A stretch of DNA of 64,000 nt from DASVBE01 sp963770375 (GTDB taxonomy: Bacteria; Actinomycetota; Actinomycetes; Streptosporangiales; Streptosporangiaceae), in NCBI GenBank assembly GCA_963770375.1, contig CAVYPM010000011.1:39423-103422 (forward strand), in the 5' to 3' direction. A program made the translations under genes and the position numbers. Positions 50,071-58,379 of this stretch are shown here, one piece after another (the first letter of the stretch is position 1; each line of letters starts with the position of its first letter). Below the pieces are notes generated by a model. That model was not told where the DNA came from. It saw only the letters and a program-made list of their open reading frames with translations, and ran no database searches.

Positions 50071-50765
50071 CAGCAGCGATCGTCGAAGACCATCCCGTCG
50101 TCACCGAGGGAGTGGCGTCCTGGATCCGCTCCGATCCCGGCCAGCGGGTACGGCTGGTGCAGACGGCGCGTGACCTGGCCGGGCTTCGCACCGCACCGGG
50201 GCCGTCGGCCGAGGTGGTCATCCTGGACCTGGAGCTGTCCGGCGAGCTGGTCACCAGGCAGATCCCCGGGCTGGTGTCAGCCGGGTACCGGGTCGTGGCC
50301 TTCTCCGGCCACAGCGATCCGGCGATTGTGATGGAGACGCTGGACAGTGGCGCACATGCCTACGTGTCCAAGGAGGAGGGCCGCGACCACCTGGTCGAGG
50401 CGGTGCTGGCGGCTGCCGCCGACCGGCCCTACGTGACCCGCTCGCAGGCCAAGGCGATGCTTGCCGACCAGCGCCCGGCCCGGCCCGCGCTGTCGCAGCA
50501 GGAGCAGCAAGCGCTGCTGCTGTGGTTCCAGGGCATGTCGAAAGCCTCGGTCGGCCGGCGCATGTCGATCAGCGAGAACACGGTCCGGCAGTACATCAAC
50601 CGCGCCCGCGCCAAGTACGCGGCTACCGGGCGGACCGCGCCGAGCAAGGATGCGCTGCTCGCCCGCGCGATCGAGGACGGTGTGATCAAGGCGGGCGAGA
50701 TTATGTCCTACAAGTCATTCGCCCGCACCGCAGCCGATCCCCCCTTGGGTGCCCCGGGCCATTGA
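50055..50765 (+). CDS. LuxR/NarL-family response regulator
   Basis: The 236-residue protein has a receiver domain with E11/D12 (VEDHP), the phosphoacceptor Asp58 (VVILDLE) and a Lys in YVSKEE, followed by a LuxR helix-turn-helix (LSQQEQQALLLWFQGMSKASVGRRMSISENTVRQYINRARAKYAA). It completes the three-gene two-component operon. The ATG at 50055 lies inside the upstream gene; GTG at 50067 is an alternative. Targets unknown. Confidence 0.88.
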   Translation: MEQPVTAAIVEDHPVVTEGVASWIRSDPGQRVRLVQTARDLAGLRTAPGPSAEVVILDLELSGELVTRQIPGLVSAGYRVVAFSGHSDPAIVMETLDSGAHAYVSKEEGRDHLVEAVLAAAADRPYVTRSQAKAMLADQRPARPALSQQEQQALLLWFQGMSKASVGRRMSISENTVRQYINRARAKYAATGRTAPSKDALLARAIEDGVIKAGEIMSYKSFARTAADPPLGAPGH

Positions 50766-50889
50766 CTGGCCCGGGACGCCCAAGCCCCCCCAAGGAGAAT
50801 GCGACACGGCCGCATCAGGGCGCTAGCTACGCACACTTAGCATCCCGGTCCAGCGGCGTACCGTCATGACGCCCGATCGGATGACACGG

Positions 50890-51231
50890 TCAGGTGGTGC
50901 GCTTCCGGTGGGCGGCGGCCCGGACACGGACACCGCGCGCGAACCATGCGAGCACAACGAGCACGATCCCCAGCACAGCGGCCAGCAAGAGTGCGACACC
51001 GAGCGGCAGGTGCCCATGGGCACCGAAGAAGCTGATGTCCACGCTCTGGCTGTTTTCCAGGATGAAGACCAGCAGCAGCACCAAGACGACGGCGAATAGC
51101 GCAAAGGCAACCCACAGCGAGCTGATCCGGCTACGTTTTGCCGCCTGCCGCACGGGCGGCTGCGGGGCTGCGGTCTGGGATGGAGGCTCCTGCCCGGTGT
51201 CGCCGTCATGGGACGTTGCGGTCATGGCCAC
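50890..51231 (-). CDS. LapA-domain (DUF1049) membrane protein
   Basis: The 113-residue protein has two helices, WVAFALFAVVLVLLLVFILEN and LGVALLLAAVLGIVLVVLAWFARG, joined by SQSVDISFFGAHGHLP, the typical LapA pattern, with an Arg-rich C-terminus. In Proteobacteria LapA helps lipopolysaccharide assembly; actinomycete homologues have no known role. ATG at 51231, with a second in-frame ATG at 51225. Confidence 0.85.
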   Translation of the reverse strand: MAMTATSHDGDTGQEPPSQTAAPQPPVRQAAKRSRISSLWVAFALFAVVLVLLLVFILENSQSVDISFFGAHGHLPLGVALLLAAVLGIVLVVLAWFARGVRVRAAAHRKRTT

Positions 51232-51348
51232 TCACGCCCTTTCATTTCTTCACCAATACTGAAGTCTTGCTGATCGCTGGCGTACCACGCAAGGTCTCGT
51301 CCTTGCTTGCCTCAAGCCGCCAGCCGTTAGGAAATCTCCCTGTTCCTA

Positions 51349-51371
51349 AGGAGGAGGAGGAGGAGGAGGTA
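51349..51371. repeat. GGA trinucleotide repeat upstream of membrane protein gene
   Basis: Seven GGA/GAG triplets in a row follow a TAA, about 95 nt before the start of the next gene. The tract resembles repeated Shine-Dalgarno sequence on the plus strand and could vary in length by slippage. Confidence 0.8.
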
Positions 51372-51465
51372 AGGATCTGGGCGCGGATCAGCGAAGTATG
51401 CCGGGAAACGGCTTCACGAAGACCGTCTGACCCGTCGATACTGCGGGAAGGAGGTACACGCGGCC

Positions 51466-52224
51466 ATGCCTCAGTACGGCACGTGGGTCAGCTATGGCGG
51501 CACCGCCAGGATCGTGCTGGCCGTCGTCATGGTGGCCGCCGCGGGAGGCGTGGTGTATGCGGGAACCCTGCTGCCTCTCCCGCTCCGGCCAGCAAGACCC
51601 GGCGAGGCAGCGAGGGCCTTCATGCTGGTGATCTGGGGGTTTGCGATCACAGCGTTTCTGGTATGCCTGCCCATATACGTTCGCCATGCACGCGCGGAGC
51701 ACCTGTATCACGGCGCGCCGCCGACTCCCATCTTCCCTATTACTGCCACTTGCGTAGTAGTAATCTTCGTTGTCATTCTTCTCGTGAGCCGCTCGCACGG
51801 CCAGCAGGCCGTGCTGATGAGCGCCGCCATTGGTGCTGCGGCGGCACCGATGATCTTCGAGTTCCCGTTCGACCTGATTGTCATGACCAGAACCTATCCC
51901 CCGCTTCCTCCCGATCCGGCCTTGTACAGAGTCCTGTTCTTCGCGCCTTTGTTTCTCGTCGAATTCACCACGCTGTCGCTCCTGACGTTGTGTCCGATGG
52001 TGAAGTTGACTAGGGCGACTTTCTTTTCGTTTGCGTTGATGCTGGCGGTTTTCGCGGTCTGGGCGCTGTTCGGATTCGCATTCCCCTCCGCTCCGGCTCC
52101 CTACGCGCTTAATGTGCTGTCAAAGATCCTGGCCTTTGTCGTGACGCTCAGCCTGTTCCTTCCCCAGCGAGCCCCGGCCAGCACGCCAGGCCCGGCAGCG
52201 AACCCCCCGGCCACGGTCTTGTAA
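51466..52224 (+). CDS. Hypothetical multi-pass membrane protein
   Basis: The 252-residue protein has about seven hydrophobic helices: ARIVLAVVMVAAAGGVVYAG, AFMLVIWGFAITAFLVCLP, IFPITATCVVVIFVVILLV, AVLMSAAIGAAAAPMIFEFPF, VLFFAPLFLVEFTTLSLL, FFSFALMLAVFAVWALFGF and VLSKILAFVVTLSLFLP. No family was recognised. GGAAGGAGG lies about 15 nt upstream of the ATG. Third-position GC is lower than in most of the window, which suggests recent acquisition. Confidence 0.65.
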   Translation: MPQYGTWVSYGGTARIVLAVVMVAAAGGVVYAGTLLPLPLRPARPGEAARAFMLVIWGFAITAFLVCLPIYVRHARAEHLYHGAPPTPIFPITATCVVVIFVVILLVSRSHGQQAVLMSAAIGAAAAPMIFEFPFDLIVMTRTYPPLPPDPALYRVLFFAPLFLVEFTTLSLLTLCPMVKLTRATFFSFALMLAVFAVWALFGFAFPSAPAPYALNVLSKILAFVVTLSLFLPQRAPASTPGPAANPPATVL

Positions 52225-52262
52225 GCAGGTCACTGGCAGGTGTGAGATCGGGAAGCCTGGAT

Positions 52263-53309
52263 CTATCCTCCGTCGGGTGATGCGCGACACTCGTCCGTCA
52301 GCTGATCTGCGACAGTCCAGGGCACGGATCGCGGCATGCATGTGAGTGCGATTCGTCGCAGGTCGCACGGATCTTTCGCACGACCTGCCTCAGTCTGGCT
52401 GGCTGGTCGTGTTGCGTGAGTGTCCGATGGTGAAGCGGCGCGCCTCCACATCAGGACGAAGAGGATAACGATCACTATGCCGACGGTGTTGAGGATCGTG
52501 ATCGACACCGTGACCAGCGGGTCGGCGGCAAAGGGAAAAATCATCATCAGGAGCATCGGAGCGATGTTGCGTACCGCCGTGGTTGCCTCGGTCGCATGCC
52601 TGATTCCCATGTCTTTGACCCGGAGACCGGAAACGAGAAGGTAGCCGCACCCCAGGCCGATGAATGGTCCGGCCAGGGCCGCGATGTAGCTCTCGGTGCC
52701 CCAGGTGCTGGTGAACTGGCTCCAGTACGCAACCAGCGTGAAGTTGAGATTGAAGAGCAGGCACAGAATTGCAACCCGGACAACCCATTGTGCCAATGGC
52801 GGGGTCAGGTCGGGCCACCAGATCCTGAAGCCGCACCCGAGAACGACCGGCAGGAGCAAGAAGAGCAGCAGCGGCCAGGCCACATCCCAGGCAGAGACCT
52901 TGAGTGAGGCGTCAACCGCATCGATGGCCAGGGGCAAACCAAGCGGGAGCGCGATAATAGTCGCGGCCGTCAGGACCACCAGCAGCGTGGTGGAGCGGCT
53001 GACATCCGCCTTGGCCAGCCGGGCGAGGAGGGGAGCAAAAGGCATTCCTGCGCTCAGGGCTGCGACACAGAACCCGACCTTGATCCCTCCAGGAATGGAC
53101 GAGGCTATCGTCAGCAGATAGCCGATGAACACGAGCGGGATGATGACGAAATTGATCACCAGCGCCCACACGGCAATCTTCCAGTGGGCGAAGACCTCGG
53201 CCAGCAGCTTGCCGATCGGAAGCCGCAGACCCAGCCCGAACGCGTTCAGGATCACGAAGAGCACCCCGAACCCGTTGATCAGGACGCTCTGACTGGACTG
53301 AGGTGTCAT
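52263..53309 (-). CDS. Bile acid:sodium symporter (BASS/SBF) family transporter
   Basis: The 348-residue protein has nine or ten helices and the SBF pattern: LGLRLPIGKLLAEVFAHWKIAVWALVINFVIIPLV, then KVGFCVAALSAGMPFAPLLARLAKADVSRSTTLLVVLTAATIIALPLGLPL, and a second-half ATEATTAVRNIAPMLLMM. Homologues import organic anions with sodium, and plant/bacterial members carry pyruvate or pantoate. A ~45-residue Arg/Cys-containing tail follows the last helix and looks noncoding in origin. Codon use is less GC-biased than at the left of the window. Confidence 0.83.
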   Translation of the reverse strand: MTPQSSQSVLINGFGVLFVILNAFGLGLRLPIGKLLAEVFAHWKIAVWALVINFVIIPLVFIGYLLTIASSIPGGIKVGFCVAALSAGMPFAPLLARLAKADVSRSTTLLVVLTAATIIALPLGLPLAIDAVDASLKVSAWDVAWPLLLFLLLPVVLGCGFRIWWPDLTPPLAQWVVRVAILCLLFNLNFTLVAYWSQFTSTWGTESYIAALAGPFIGLGCGYLLVSGLRVKDMGIRHATEATTAVRNIAPMLLMMIFPFAADPLVTVSITILNTVGIVIVILFVLMWRRAASPSDTHATRPASQTEAGRAKDPCDLRRIALTCMPRSVPWTVADQLTDECRASPDGG

Positions 53310-53771
53310 ACCGCGCTCCCCTTGTCACGAGCAGACAATCCGCCAGTTACGGGCTGGCCACCATCATGGACCTCGAACCCACCGTCGTTCGACCACAGGT
53401 CGATCTGGGCTCCTGCCTTCACGGTTCAGGCCCTGCCCCCATGGGCAGCCTCGCATCGCACGCTCATCATGCCGATCCGTGCGTTGCCGCCCATTATGCG
53501 ATCGGCAGGCATCCGCGCCCAGACCACTGACCGCGGTGGCTGGATACCTGGCCGCCCTGACGCTGAGCCGGCGTACGTTGCGCCTCAGGGCATGATCAGT
53601 TGGCCGCTGGATCAGGGGCAGCCATGCCGAACTGCCCAGTGGCGGCCAGCGCGATTACTTCGTGTGACTGCCATCCATGGTGGAGGGCGATTGCTCTGGG
53701 GCCCGCCGCGAATACGTATGAGCATCCTCGTGGTGGCACCCGGAAGGCGGGTGGCCGGGCAGGCTGGATCC
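53310..53771. other. Stretch without a supported gene
   Basis: No frame in these 462 nt shows a recognisable protein or clear ribosome site. It presumably holds promoters for the divergent BASS and YihY genes. The YihY frame is open upstream to 53184, but the extension does not resemble the family. Confidence 0.5.
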
Positions 53772-54794
53772 ATGAACGTGGACGGCTTGAGCGGCCTGGT
53801 GAACCGGGTCATCGCCTGGGCGGACCGCCTGCAGCGCGAGCATGGCGTGCTGGGGTTCCCCTATGCGGTGGTGAAGAAGTACGGCGATGATGAGGGTGGC
53901 CGGCAGGCGGCGCTGATCACCTACTACGGATTCCTGAGCATCTTCCCGCTGCTCCTGCTCGGGGTGGCGGTCCTGTCCCGGGTGCTGGCCGATCACCCGG
54001 ACCTGCGCAGGCGGCTGATCACCGAGATCGTGCCGCAGGCGCTGCGGCCCACGATCGAGCACTCGCTGGCCACCTTGCCGACCTCGACCATCCCGTTCGT
54101 CGTCGGCCTGATTGGCCTGCTGTTCTCCGGAACTGGCGTCGTGTTCTCCGCCTACCAGACGCTGAACCATGTGGCCGCGGTCCGGCACCGTCTCCGGGCC
54201 AGTTTCATCTCGCGGTACGTCCGGGTATTCGCGGTGCTGGCGGCGCTGATGGTCGGCGCGCTGGCCACCGGGGCGCTCACCGTGGTGGCCACCGCGCTGC
54301 CCGGCCAGCCCGCCGTGCAACGCGCCGCCTCGGTGCTCGGGTCGGCGCTGGTCGTCTTCACCGTCTTGCTGCTCGGCGCAAAGGTGCTGCTGGCGCGGCC
54401 CGCGCCGGTGCGGGCCCTGTGGCCGGGCGCCGTCGTCGGCGCGGTAGCGGTGACGATAGTGCTCACGGTCGGGGCGCCGTTGCTGGCCAGGCTGGTGACC
54501 AAGGCCGGGCCCGTCTACGGCAGCTTCGCCACCGTGGCAGGGATGTTCGCCCTGCTCTACCTGGTGGGTCAGGCGCTGGTGTACGCGGCCGAAGTCGCCG
54601 CCGTCCGCTATGCCCGGCTGTGGCCACGCGCCCTTGACCTGACCCGCCCGACCCCGGCCGACGTCCGCGCGCTGACCCTGCTGGCCCGTGAGCAGGAACG
54701 CATCCCCGCCGCACGCGTCGGATTCCGCCTAGCGGCGCCGGCCTCCCCGCCCGCACCGGGTGGCAGGCCGTCGGCCAGCGATCGTCCCGGGTAA
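53772..54794 (+). CDS. YihY/BrkB-family membrane protein
   Basis: The 340-residue protein has the YihY signature region KKYGDDEGGRQAALITYYGFLSIFPLLLLGVAVLSRVL, four to five further helices, and VYGSFATVAGMFALLYLVGQALVYAAEVAAVRYARLWPR near the end. The family was once called RNase BN but is a membrane protein of unclear, perhaps transport, function. The ATG at 53772 matches family N-termini; an ATG at 53718 is also in frame. A ~50-residue Pro/Arg-rich tail follows the last helix. Confidence 0.87.
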   Translation: MNVDGLSGLVNRVIAWADRLQREHGVLGFPYAVVKKYGDDEGGRQAALITYYGFLSIFPLLLLGVAVLSRVLADHPDLRRRLITEIVPQALRPTIEHSLATLPTSTIPFVVGLIGLLFSGTGVVFSAYQTLNHVAAVRHRLRASFISRYVRVFAVLAALMVGALATGALTVVATALPGQPAVQRAASVLGSALVVFTVLLLGAKVLLARPAPVRALWPGAVVGAVAVTIVLTVGAPLLARLVTKAGPVYGSFATVAGMFALLYLVGQALVYAAEVAAVRYARLWPRALDLTRPTPADVRALTLLAREQERIPAARVGFRLAAPASPPAPGGRPSASDRPG

Positions 54795-54799
54795 CGCAA

Positions 54800-55086
54800 G
54801 ATCGCGCTCGGACAGGCGGTTCATTGTGGCGGCGGGACCGCGCTTCCTCCATCTGCAGCCGGGTCTGCTCCACGTCGGCGGCGGTGAGCAGGTCACGGTG
54901 CAGGGCGCGTTCGGCCGGCAGCTTGTCCAGCCCTTCACCGATCTGATCATCGATCACCTGGTGCAGCTGCGCCCTGGCCTCGGGCCGGTCGCCGTAGCGG
55001 ATCGCCTCCAGGCAAGATCGGCTCCCGCCTGGCTCCCAGAATCGGACAAAAGCAACGCAGCTCGCGTGACCTTGATCACGGATCAA
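54800..55086 (-). other. Possible gene remnant next to the integration site
   Basis: The minus strand has a helical, charged stretch (EAIRYGDRPEARAQLHQVIDDQIGEGLDKLPAERALHRDLLTAADVEQTRLQMEEARSRRHN) without a good start or family match. The frame runs on under the YihY gene. It may be the tail of a gene cut at the adjacent tRNA-derived site, or chance. Confidence 0.25.
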
Positions 55087-55108
55087 GCCGCTGACCTAGG
55101 GAAACTTG

Positions 55109-55152
55109 GGTGGAGCTAAGGGGACTCGAACCCCTGACCCCCTGCTTGCAAA
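55109..55152 (-). repeat. tRNA-Ala(TGC) 3' half, att-like copy 1
   Basis: Read on the minus strand this is a tRNA-Ala from the anticodon loop (TTTGCAA) through the variable loop and T-arm (GTTCGAGTC between AGGGG/CCCCT) to the acceptor (TAGCTCCA). No tRNA 5' half adjoins it; the sequence to the right is not tRNA-like. A 44-bp identical copy lies at 60364-60407. This is the footprint left by elements that integrate into tRNA 3' ends. Confidence 0.85.
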
Positions 55153-55237
55153 TCGGGTTCTCCGCCTATGGCTAGGGCGCTGACCTGGTCAGCGGACTGT
55201 CCGTGAGTGCCCGTGGCGTACCGCTGCTGACCGAGGG

Positions 55238-55258
55238 TAATGGCACGTTAATGGCACG
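55238..55258. promoter_or_regulatory. Paired 10-bp direct repeats near att copy 1
   Basis: TAATGGCACG occurs at 55238-55247 and 55249-55258, offset by 11 bp (one helical turn), 86 nt inside the presumed element end. Such pairs resemble integrase arm-type binding sites of actinomycete elements. Confidence 0.4.
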
Positions 55259-55309
55259 GCGGTCTTGGGCTGGAGCGCTCGCGGCTGCCTGGCTGTGCCA
55301 AGTGCACTG

Positions 55310-55873
55310 TCACAGCGCCTGGTGACCGGGTGGTGTGGCGTCCTGGCCGAGGGCTACCGGCGTGGCTTGCAGATCGGGATGGTGCAGGAATCTGTCCACG
55401 AGCCCGGCTGGGCCGCCGATGCAGGTCCAGTCGTCGTCCCACAGCGTCGACACCAGCCAGGAGCGGTCAGCGGGGAACATCAAGTTGGGCAAGTCACCCG
55501 TCCCGAACGCCCGGCCGTCACTAGGGCGCCAGGCCACGGCCTGGTCTGGTCCCGCCTCGATCAGCACGTAGTGCCACCCTGCGTACAAGGTCACCTTCGG
55601 CGCGTCGGGGAAGACGATGTCATCGGCGCCGGTGTCGAGATACCCCAGCCACCACCGTTGGTCCGGCGACTGCTGGCGCAGCAGCGTGAGCAGAGCCCGG
55701 TCATGCGCGTCCCGTTCCTCGCCGTAGGCCACCAGGACCGTGGCGTAGGCCTCGAAGACAGCCGGGATGGCCGCGGTGATGGTCCGGCCGATGGAGGTTC
55801 CATTAGCGATCCACGCGACCTCGGCAGCCGTCCCAATGCGCCACGTGCTGCCGTCCCTGGCCCGCGTGACCAT
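55310..55873 (-). CDS. Hypothetical protein
   Basis: The 187-residue protein is soluble and Trp-rich: GSTWRIGTAAEVAWIANGTSIGRTITAAIPAVFEAYATVLV, HDRALLTLLRQQSPDQRWWLGYLDTGADDIVFPDAPKVTLYAGWHYVLIEAG, and WLVSTLWDDDWTCIGGPAGLVDRFLHHPDL. The pattern recalls conserved actinomycete proteins without assigned function; the final Asp-Asp-Trp region resembles SUKH/SMI1-like immunity proteins only loosely. ATG at 55873. Located inside the tRNA-flanked accessory segment. Confidence 0.6.
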   Translation of the reverse strand: MVTRARDGSTWRIGTAAEVAWIANGTSIGRTITAAIPAVFEAYATVLVAYGEERDAHDRALLTLLRQQSPDQRWWLGYLDTGADDIVFPDAPKVTLYAGWHYVLIEAGPDQAVAWRPSDGRAFGTGDLPNLMFPADRSWLVSTLWDDDWTCIGGPAGLVDRFLHHPDLQATPVALGQDATPPGHQAL

Positions 55874-56215
55874 GCCGTCAGCCTAAATGTTCCCGAGGCG
55901 AGCTTGGCCTGGGATTTCTGGCCGGTACGGGCGAGGACGCGCTGCGAGGGACCGACCCCAGCCTTCTGATCCGTAGATCAGTGCGGGCGGTCCAGCCAGT
56001 GGCAAGGAATCCGTACCCGCAGGTCAGGGTCTATCGAGTGTCCAGCCTGGCTCGCCTGGTCCAGGGGTGGCCCACCAGTTTGTGAGAGGGTTGTGAGACG
56101 TTGACCGCTTCTCATCAGCTCGGGCTGGCGCCAATAAGGCCGCCGCGGGCACCCCTTACGCTGTTTCGGGCCCTGCGGCTGTTCCAGTCGGGGCTTGACA
56201 AGCAGAAAGATAGCT
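55874..56215. other. Intergenic stretch
   Basis: These 342 nt separate divergent genes and have no recognisable coding sequence. They should hold promoters for both genes; no convincing -10/-35 pair was singled out. Confidence 0.4.
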
Positions 56216-56947
56216 GTGGTGACGAGCTGGACGAATGATGCTGCGATTGCGCGGTGGGGTGCAATGCCCCGGGCGGTGCTTGAGGCGATGGAGCCGGAGG
56301 GAGACTTCGCTAAGCGCCATCTGCTAAACCCGGTCGTGCTGCGCATGCTCGGGGATCTGCGCGGGCGCCGGGTCCTGGACGCAGGATGCGGCCAGGGGTA
56401 CTTCAGCAGGATGCTGGCGGAGCGCGGGGCCGAGGTGGTGGGGGTAGAGCCCGGGCAGTCCCTGATCGCCTATGCGGTGGAGAAGGAAGCCCAGCAGAGC
56501 CAGGGCATCCGCTACCTGCGGGCTGACCTGTGCGGGCAGCTCGATCTGGGCGCTTCGTTCGACGCGGTGGTTACCAACATGGTCCTGATGGCCATCCCAC
56601 AGTGGAGGGCCGCGATGGCACAGTGCGTGGCGGCACTGGCGCCCGGGGGCAGGTTCGTGTTCTCCCTGGTCCATCCCTGCTTTGAGCAGCTCGCCCCCTC
56701 CTGGCGTGAGCACGGTCAGTACCGCACCCGGGAGTACCTGGCCGAGTACGAGATCACCGGGCCGTACGCTCCTGACTTCCACCGCCCGCTCTCGGCCTAC
56801 CTCAACGAGCTGATCCGCCTGGGGTGTCACCTGCGGGAAGTCGCGGAACCCGGATTGGACCCCGAGATCGCGTCCGCTGGACTCGATGGGATAGACGCCT
56901 ACAGGCATTTTCCGAACTTCATCATCATTTCTGCTGACCGTCCGTAA
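56216..56947 (+). CDS. Class I SAM-dependent methyltransferase
   Basis: The 243-residue enzyme shows motif I RVLDAGCGQGYFSRMLAERGAEVVGVEPG, then SFDAVVTNMVLMAIPQWRAAMAQCVAALAPGGRFVFSLVHPCFE. It is related to cargo methyltransferases often found in mobile segments. Start is one of two consecutive GTGs (56216, 56219); an in-frame TTG at 56195 lacks a site. A tRNA-Phe 3' half begins 17 nt after the stop. Confidence 0.86.
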   Translation: MVTSWTNDAAIARWGAMPRAVLEAMEPEGDFAKRHLLNPVVLRMLGDLRGRRVLDAGCGQGYFSRMLAERGAEVVGVEPGQSLIAYAVEKEAQQSQGIRYLRADLCGQLDLGASFDAVVTNMVLMAIPQWRAAMAQCVAALAPGGRFVFSLVHPCFEQLAPSWREHGQYRTREYLAEYEITGPYAPDFHRPLSAYLNELIRLGCHLREVAEPGLDPEIASAGLDGIDAYRHFPNFIIISADRP

Positions 56948-56963
56948 TGCTCTGTTAGCTACT

Positions 56964-57010
56964 GCCTGAAAAGCGGAAGGTCGGCGGTTCGACCCCGCCC
57001 CTGACCACCA
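56964..57010 (+). repeat. tRNA-Phe(GAA) 3' half with CCA, orphan att-like site
   Basis: From the anticodon loop (CTGAAAA) the sequence follows actinomycete tRNA-Phe: variable region GGAAGGTC, T-arm GGCGG-TTCGACC-CCGCC, acceptor CCTGACC, discriminator A and CCA. The 5' half of a tRNA is absent; upstream is the methyltransferase gene's 3' end. It is therefore an attR-type scar of an element that used tRNA-Phe. Confidence 0.85.
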
Positions 57011-57390
57011 CTATCTCAGCGCGTTGACCTGCACGATTGCCTGCTTCTCCGAGCGGCGGGTATTGCGCATGAGTCACCGTCAGAAGCCGCTCTTGCCTCC
57101 GTCATACCTCTCGCTATCGCACGCGGATAGCACGCCGAAGATCACCAGCTTGGAAGATCGGTGATGCCGGAACAGGTCTCATCAGGTCCGATGTTGCCGC
57201 TGGTATCAGGGCGGTGAGTACGCGTGAGTGACCATTGCTGACCGTGAGTCTCTCTGGCGTGTGGCCCATGCGTGGCCCGGTCCGGCGCTAGCTGGCCGCG
57301 CCCGGCCAGAGCTATCATGGCTGTCACCTCGGAGGAGGTACTCATGCAAGGTTCTGCGGGCGCGTTGGTAGCAGCGGAATCGGAGAACCT
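57011..57390. other. Non-coding stretch after tRNA-Phe scar
   Basis: No gene is supported in these 380 nt. They include the GTGGCCC pair at 57261-57278. The start of the hydrolase gene follows at 57391. Confidence 0.4.
57261..57278. promoter_or_regulatory. Paired GTGGCCC repeats near tRNA-Phe scar
   Basis: GTGGCCC at 57261-57267 and 57272-57278 repeats with the same 11-bp offset as the pair at 55238-55258, at a similar side of the tRNA fragment. Candidate integrase arm-type sites. Confidence 0.35.
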
Positions 57391-58098
57391 ATGACGTCGC
57401 AACTCAGGCTCGCCGTCCACAGCTTCCCGGGCGAGCGTCCGGTGCTGCTCGTCCATGGATTCACCAGTAGTGCCCAGCTCGACTGGATCGAGCCGGGCTG
57501 GCCGCAGGCGTTGGCTGCCCAAGGGCGTGGGACGGTCGCTGTCGACCTGCCCGGTCATGGCTCGTGCCCGGCGGCCGATCGCGACGCGATCTCGGTCAGC
57601 GCGATCATTGCGGGCCTGGTCGCGGCGATCGACAGCACCGGCCAAGACGAGGCCGACGTGGTCGGTTATTCGCTCGGCGCACGGTTGGCCTGGCCCTTGG
57701 CTGCCACTGGCCGGGTAGGGCGCCTGGTCCTCGAGGGGCTGGGCACGAACGACGCGTGGCTGGCCGATATGGACATCGAGTTGCTCCGCGCGGTGGCCAA
57801 AGGCGAAGCCGAGGCGCCCGACCCCGAGCTCGCCGAACTCGCAGCCTGGATCTCTCAGCCCCACCTCGACCGGGATCAGATGCTGCTGCTCATGGAAGCG
57901 CTGGCCGCCGAACCGTTCGATGCAAGCGCCGACCTGCCCACGGTCCCGACGCTGTTCGTCTCGGGAACCGAGGACGATCCTGTCGACCAGCTGGCAGCGA
58001 CCCTTCCGAACGCGAAATACCTCCCGGTGCCCGGTGATCATCGCGGCGCGCTGATGTCGGCTGAGTTCCGCGCCGCGGCGCTCGACTTTCTCCACTAA
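57391..58098 (+). CDS. Alpha/beta hydrolase
   Basis: The 235-residue protein has VLLVHGFTSSAQLDW (oxyanion), VAVDLPGHG, the nucleophile elbow GYSLGA, a possible acid in SGTEDDPVDQLAA and His in VPGDHRGAL. It is a MenH/esterase-like hydrolase with no visible lid domain. Start ATG at 57391. The 443-nt leader is empty of genes. Substrate unknown. Confidence 0.86.
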   Translation: MTSQLRLAVHSFPGERPVLLVHGFTSSAQLDWIEPGWPQALAAQGRGTVAVDLPGHGSCPAADRDAISVSAIIAGLVAAIDSTGQDEADVVGYSLGARLAWPLAATGRVGRLVLEGLGTNDAWLADMDIELLRAVAKGEAEAPDPELAELAAWISQPHLDRDQMLLLMEALAAEPFDASADLPTVPTLFVSGTEDDPVDQLAATLPNAKYLPVPGDHRGALMSAEFRAAALDFLH

Positions 58099-58379
58099 GT
58101 TAGGCGGTCCGTCCTGCGCCGTGGCATCACAGCGCAGGTCACGGGGTCGTGTCCTGGTCCCCTCCGTCATCCTCGACAGGCGCCGGAACCCTGGCGAGCG
58201 GGTGCCGGGTCGAGGTTCGGCGTAGCCGATCGCATGCGACGCGACCGCAGGGAGCGACCTCGACGCGGTGGCCGGGAGCGGGACACTGGAAGCGCCGAGG
58301 AAGACGGCAATGTCCAGCACCGGATGCCCTGCCGGATGGCCTGCCATGATCAGCGGCACGATGGCGTGAGGGCCGGCGC

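Noticed and set aside
53772..54794. Ribonuclease BN annotation for the YihY gene
   Set aside because: The family is an integral membrane protein; the RNase BN name belongs to an unrelated enzyme.
55109..55190. Intact tRNA gene
   Set aside because: Only the half from the anticodon loop to the acceptor matches; the neighbouring bases cannot form the 5' acceptor strand or D-arm.
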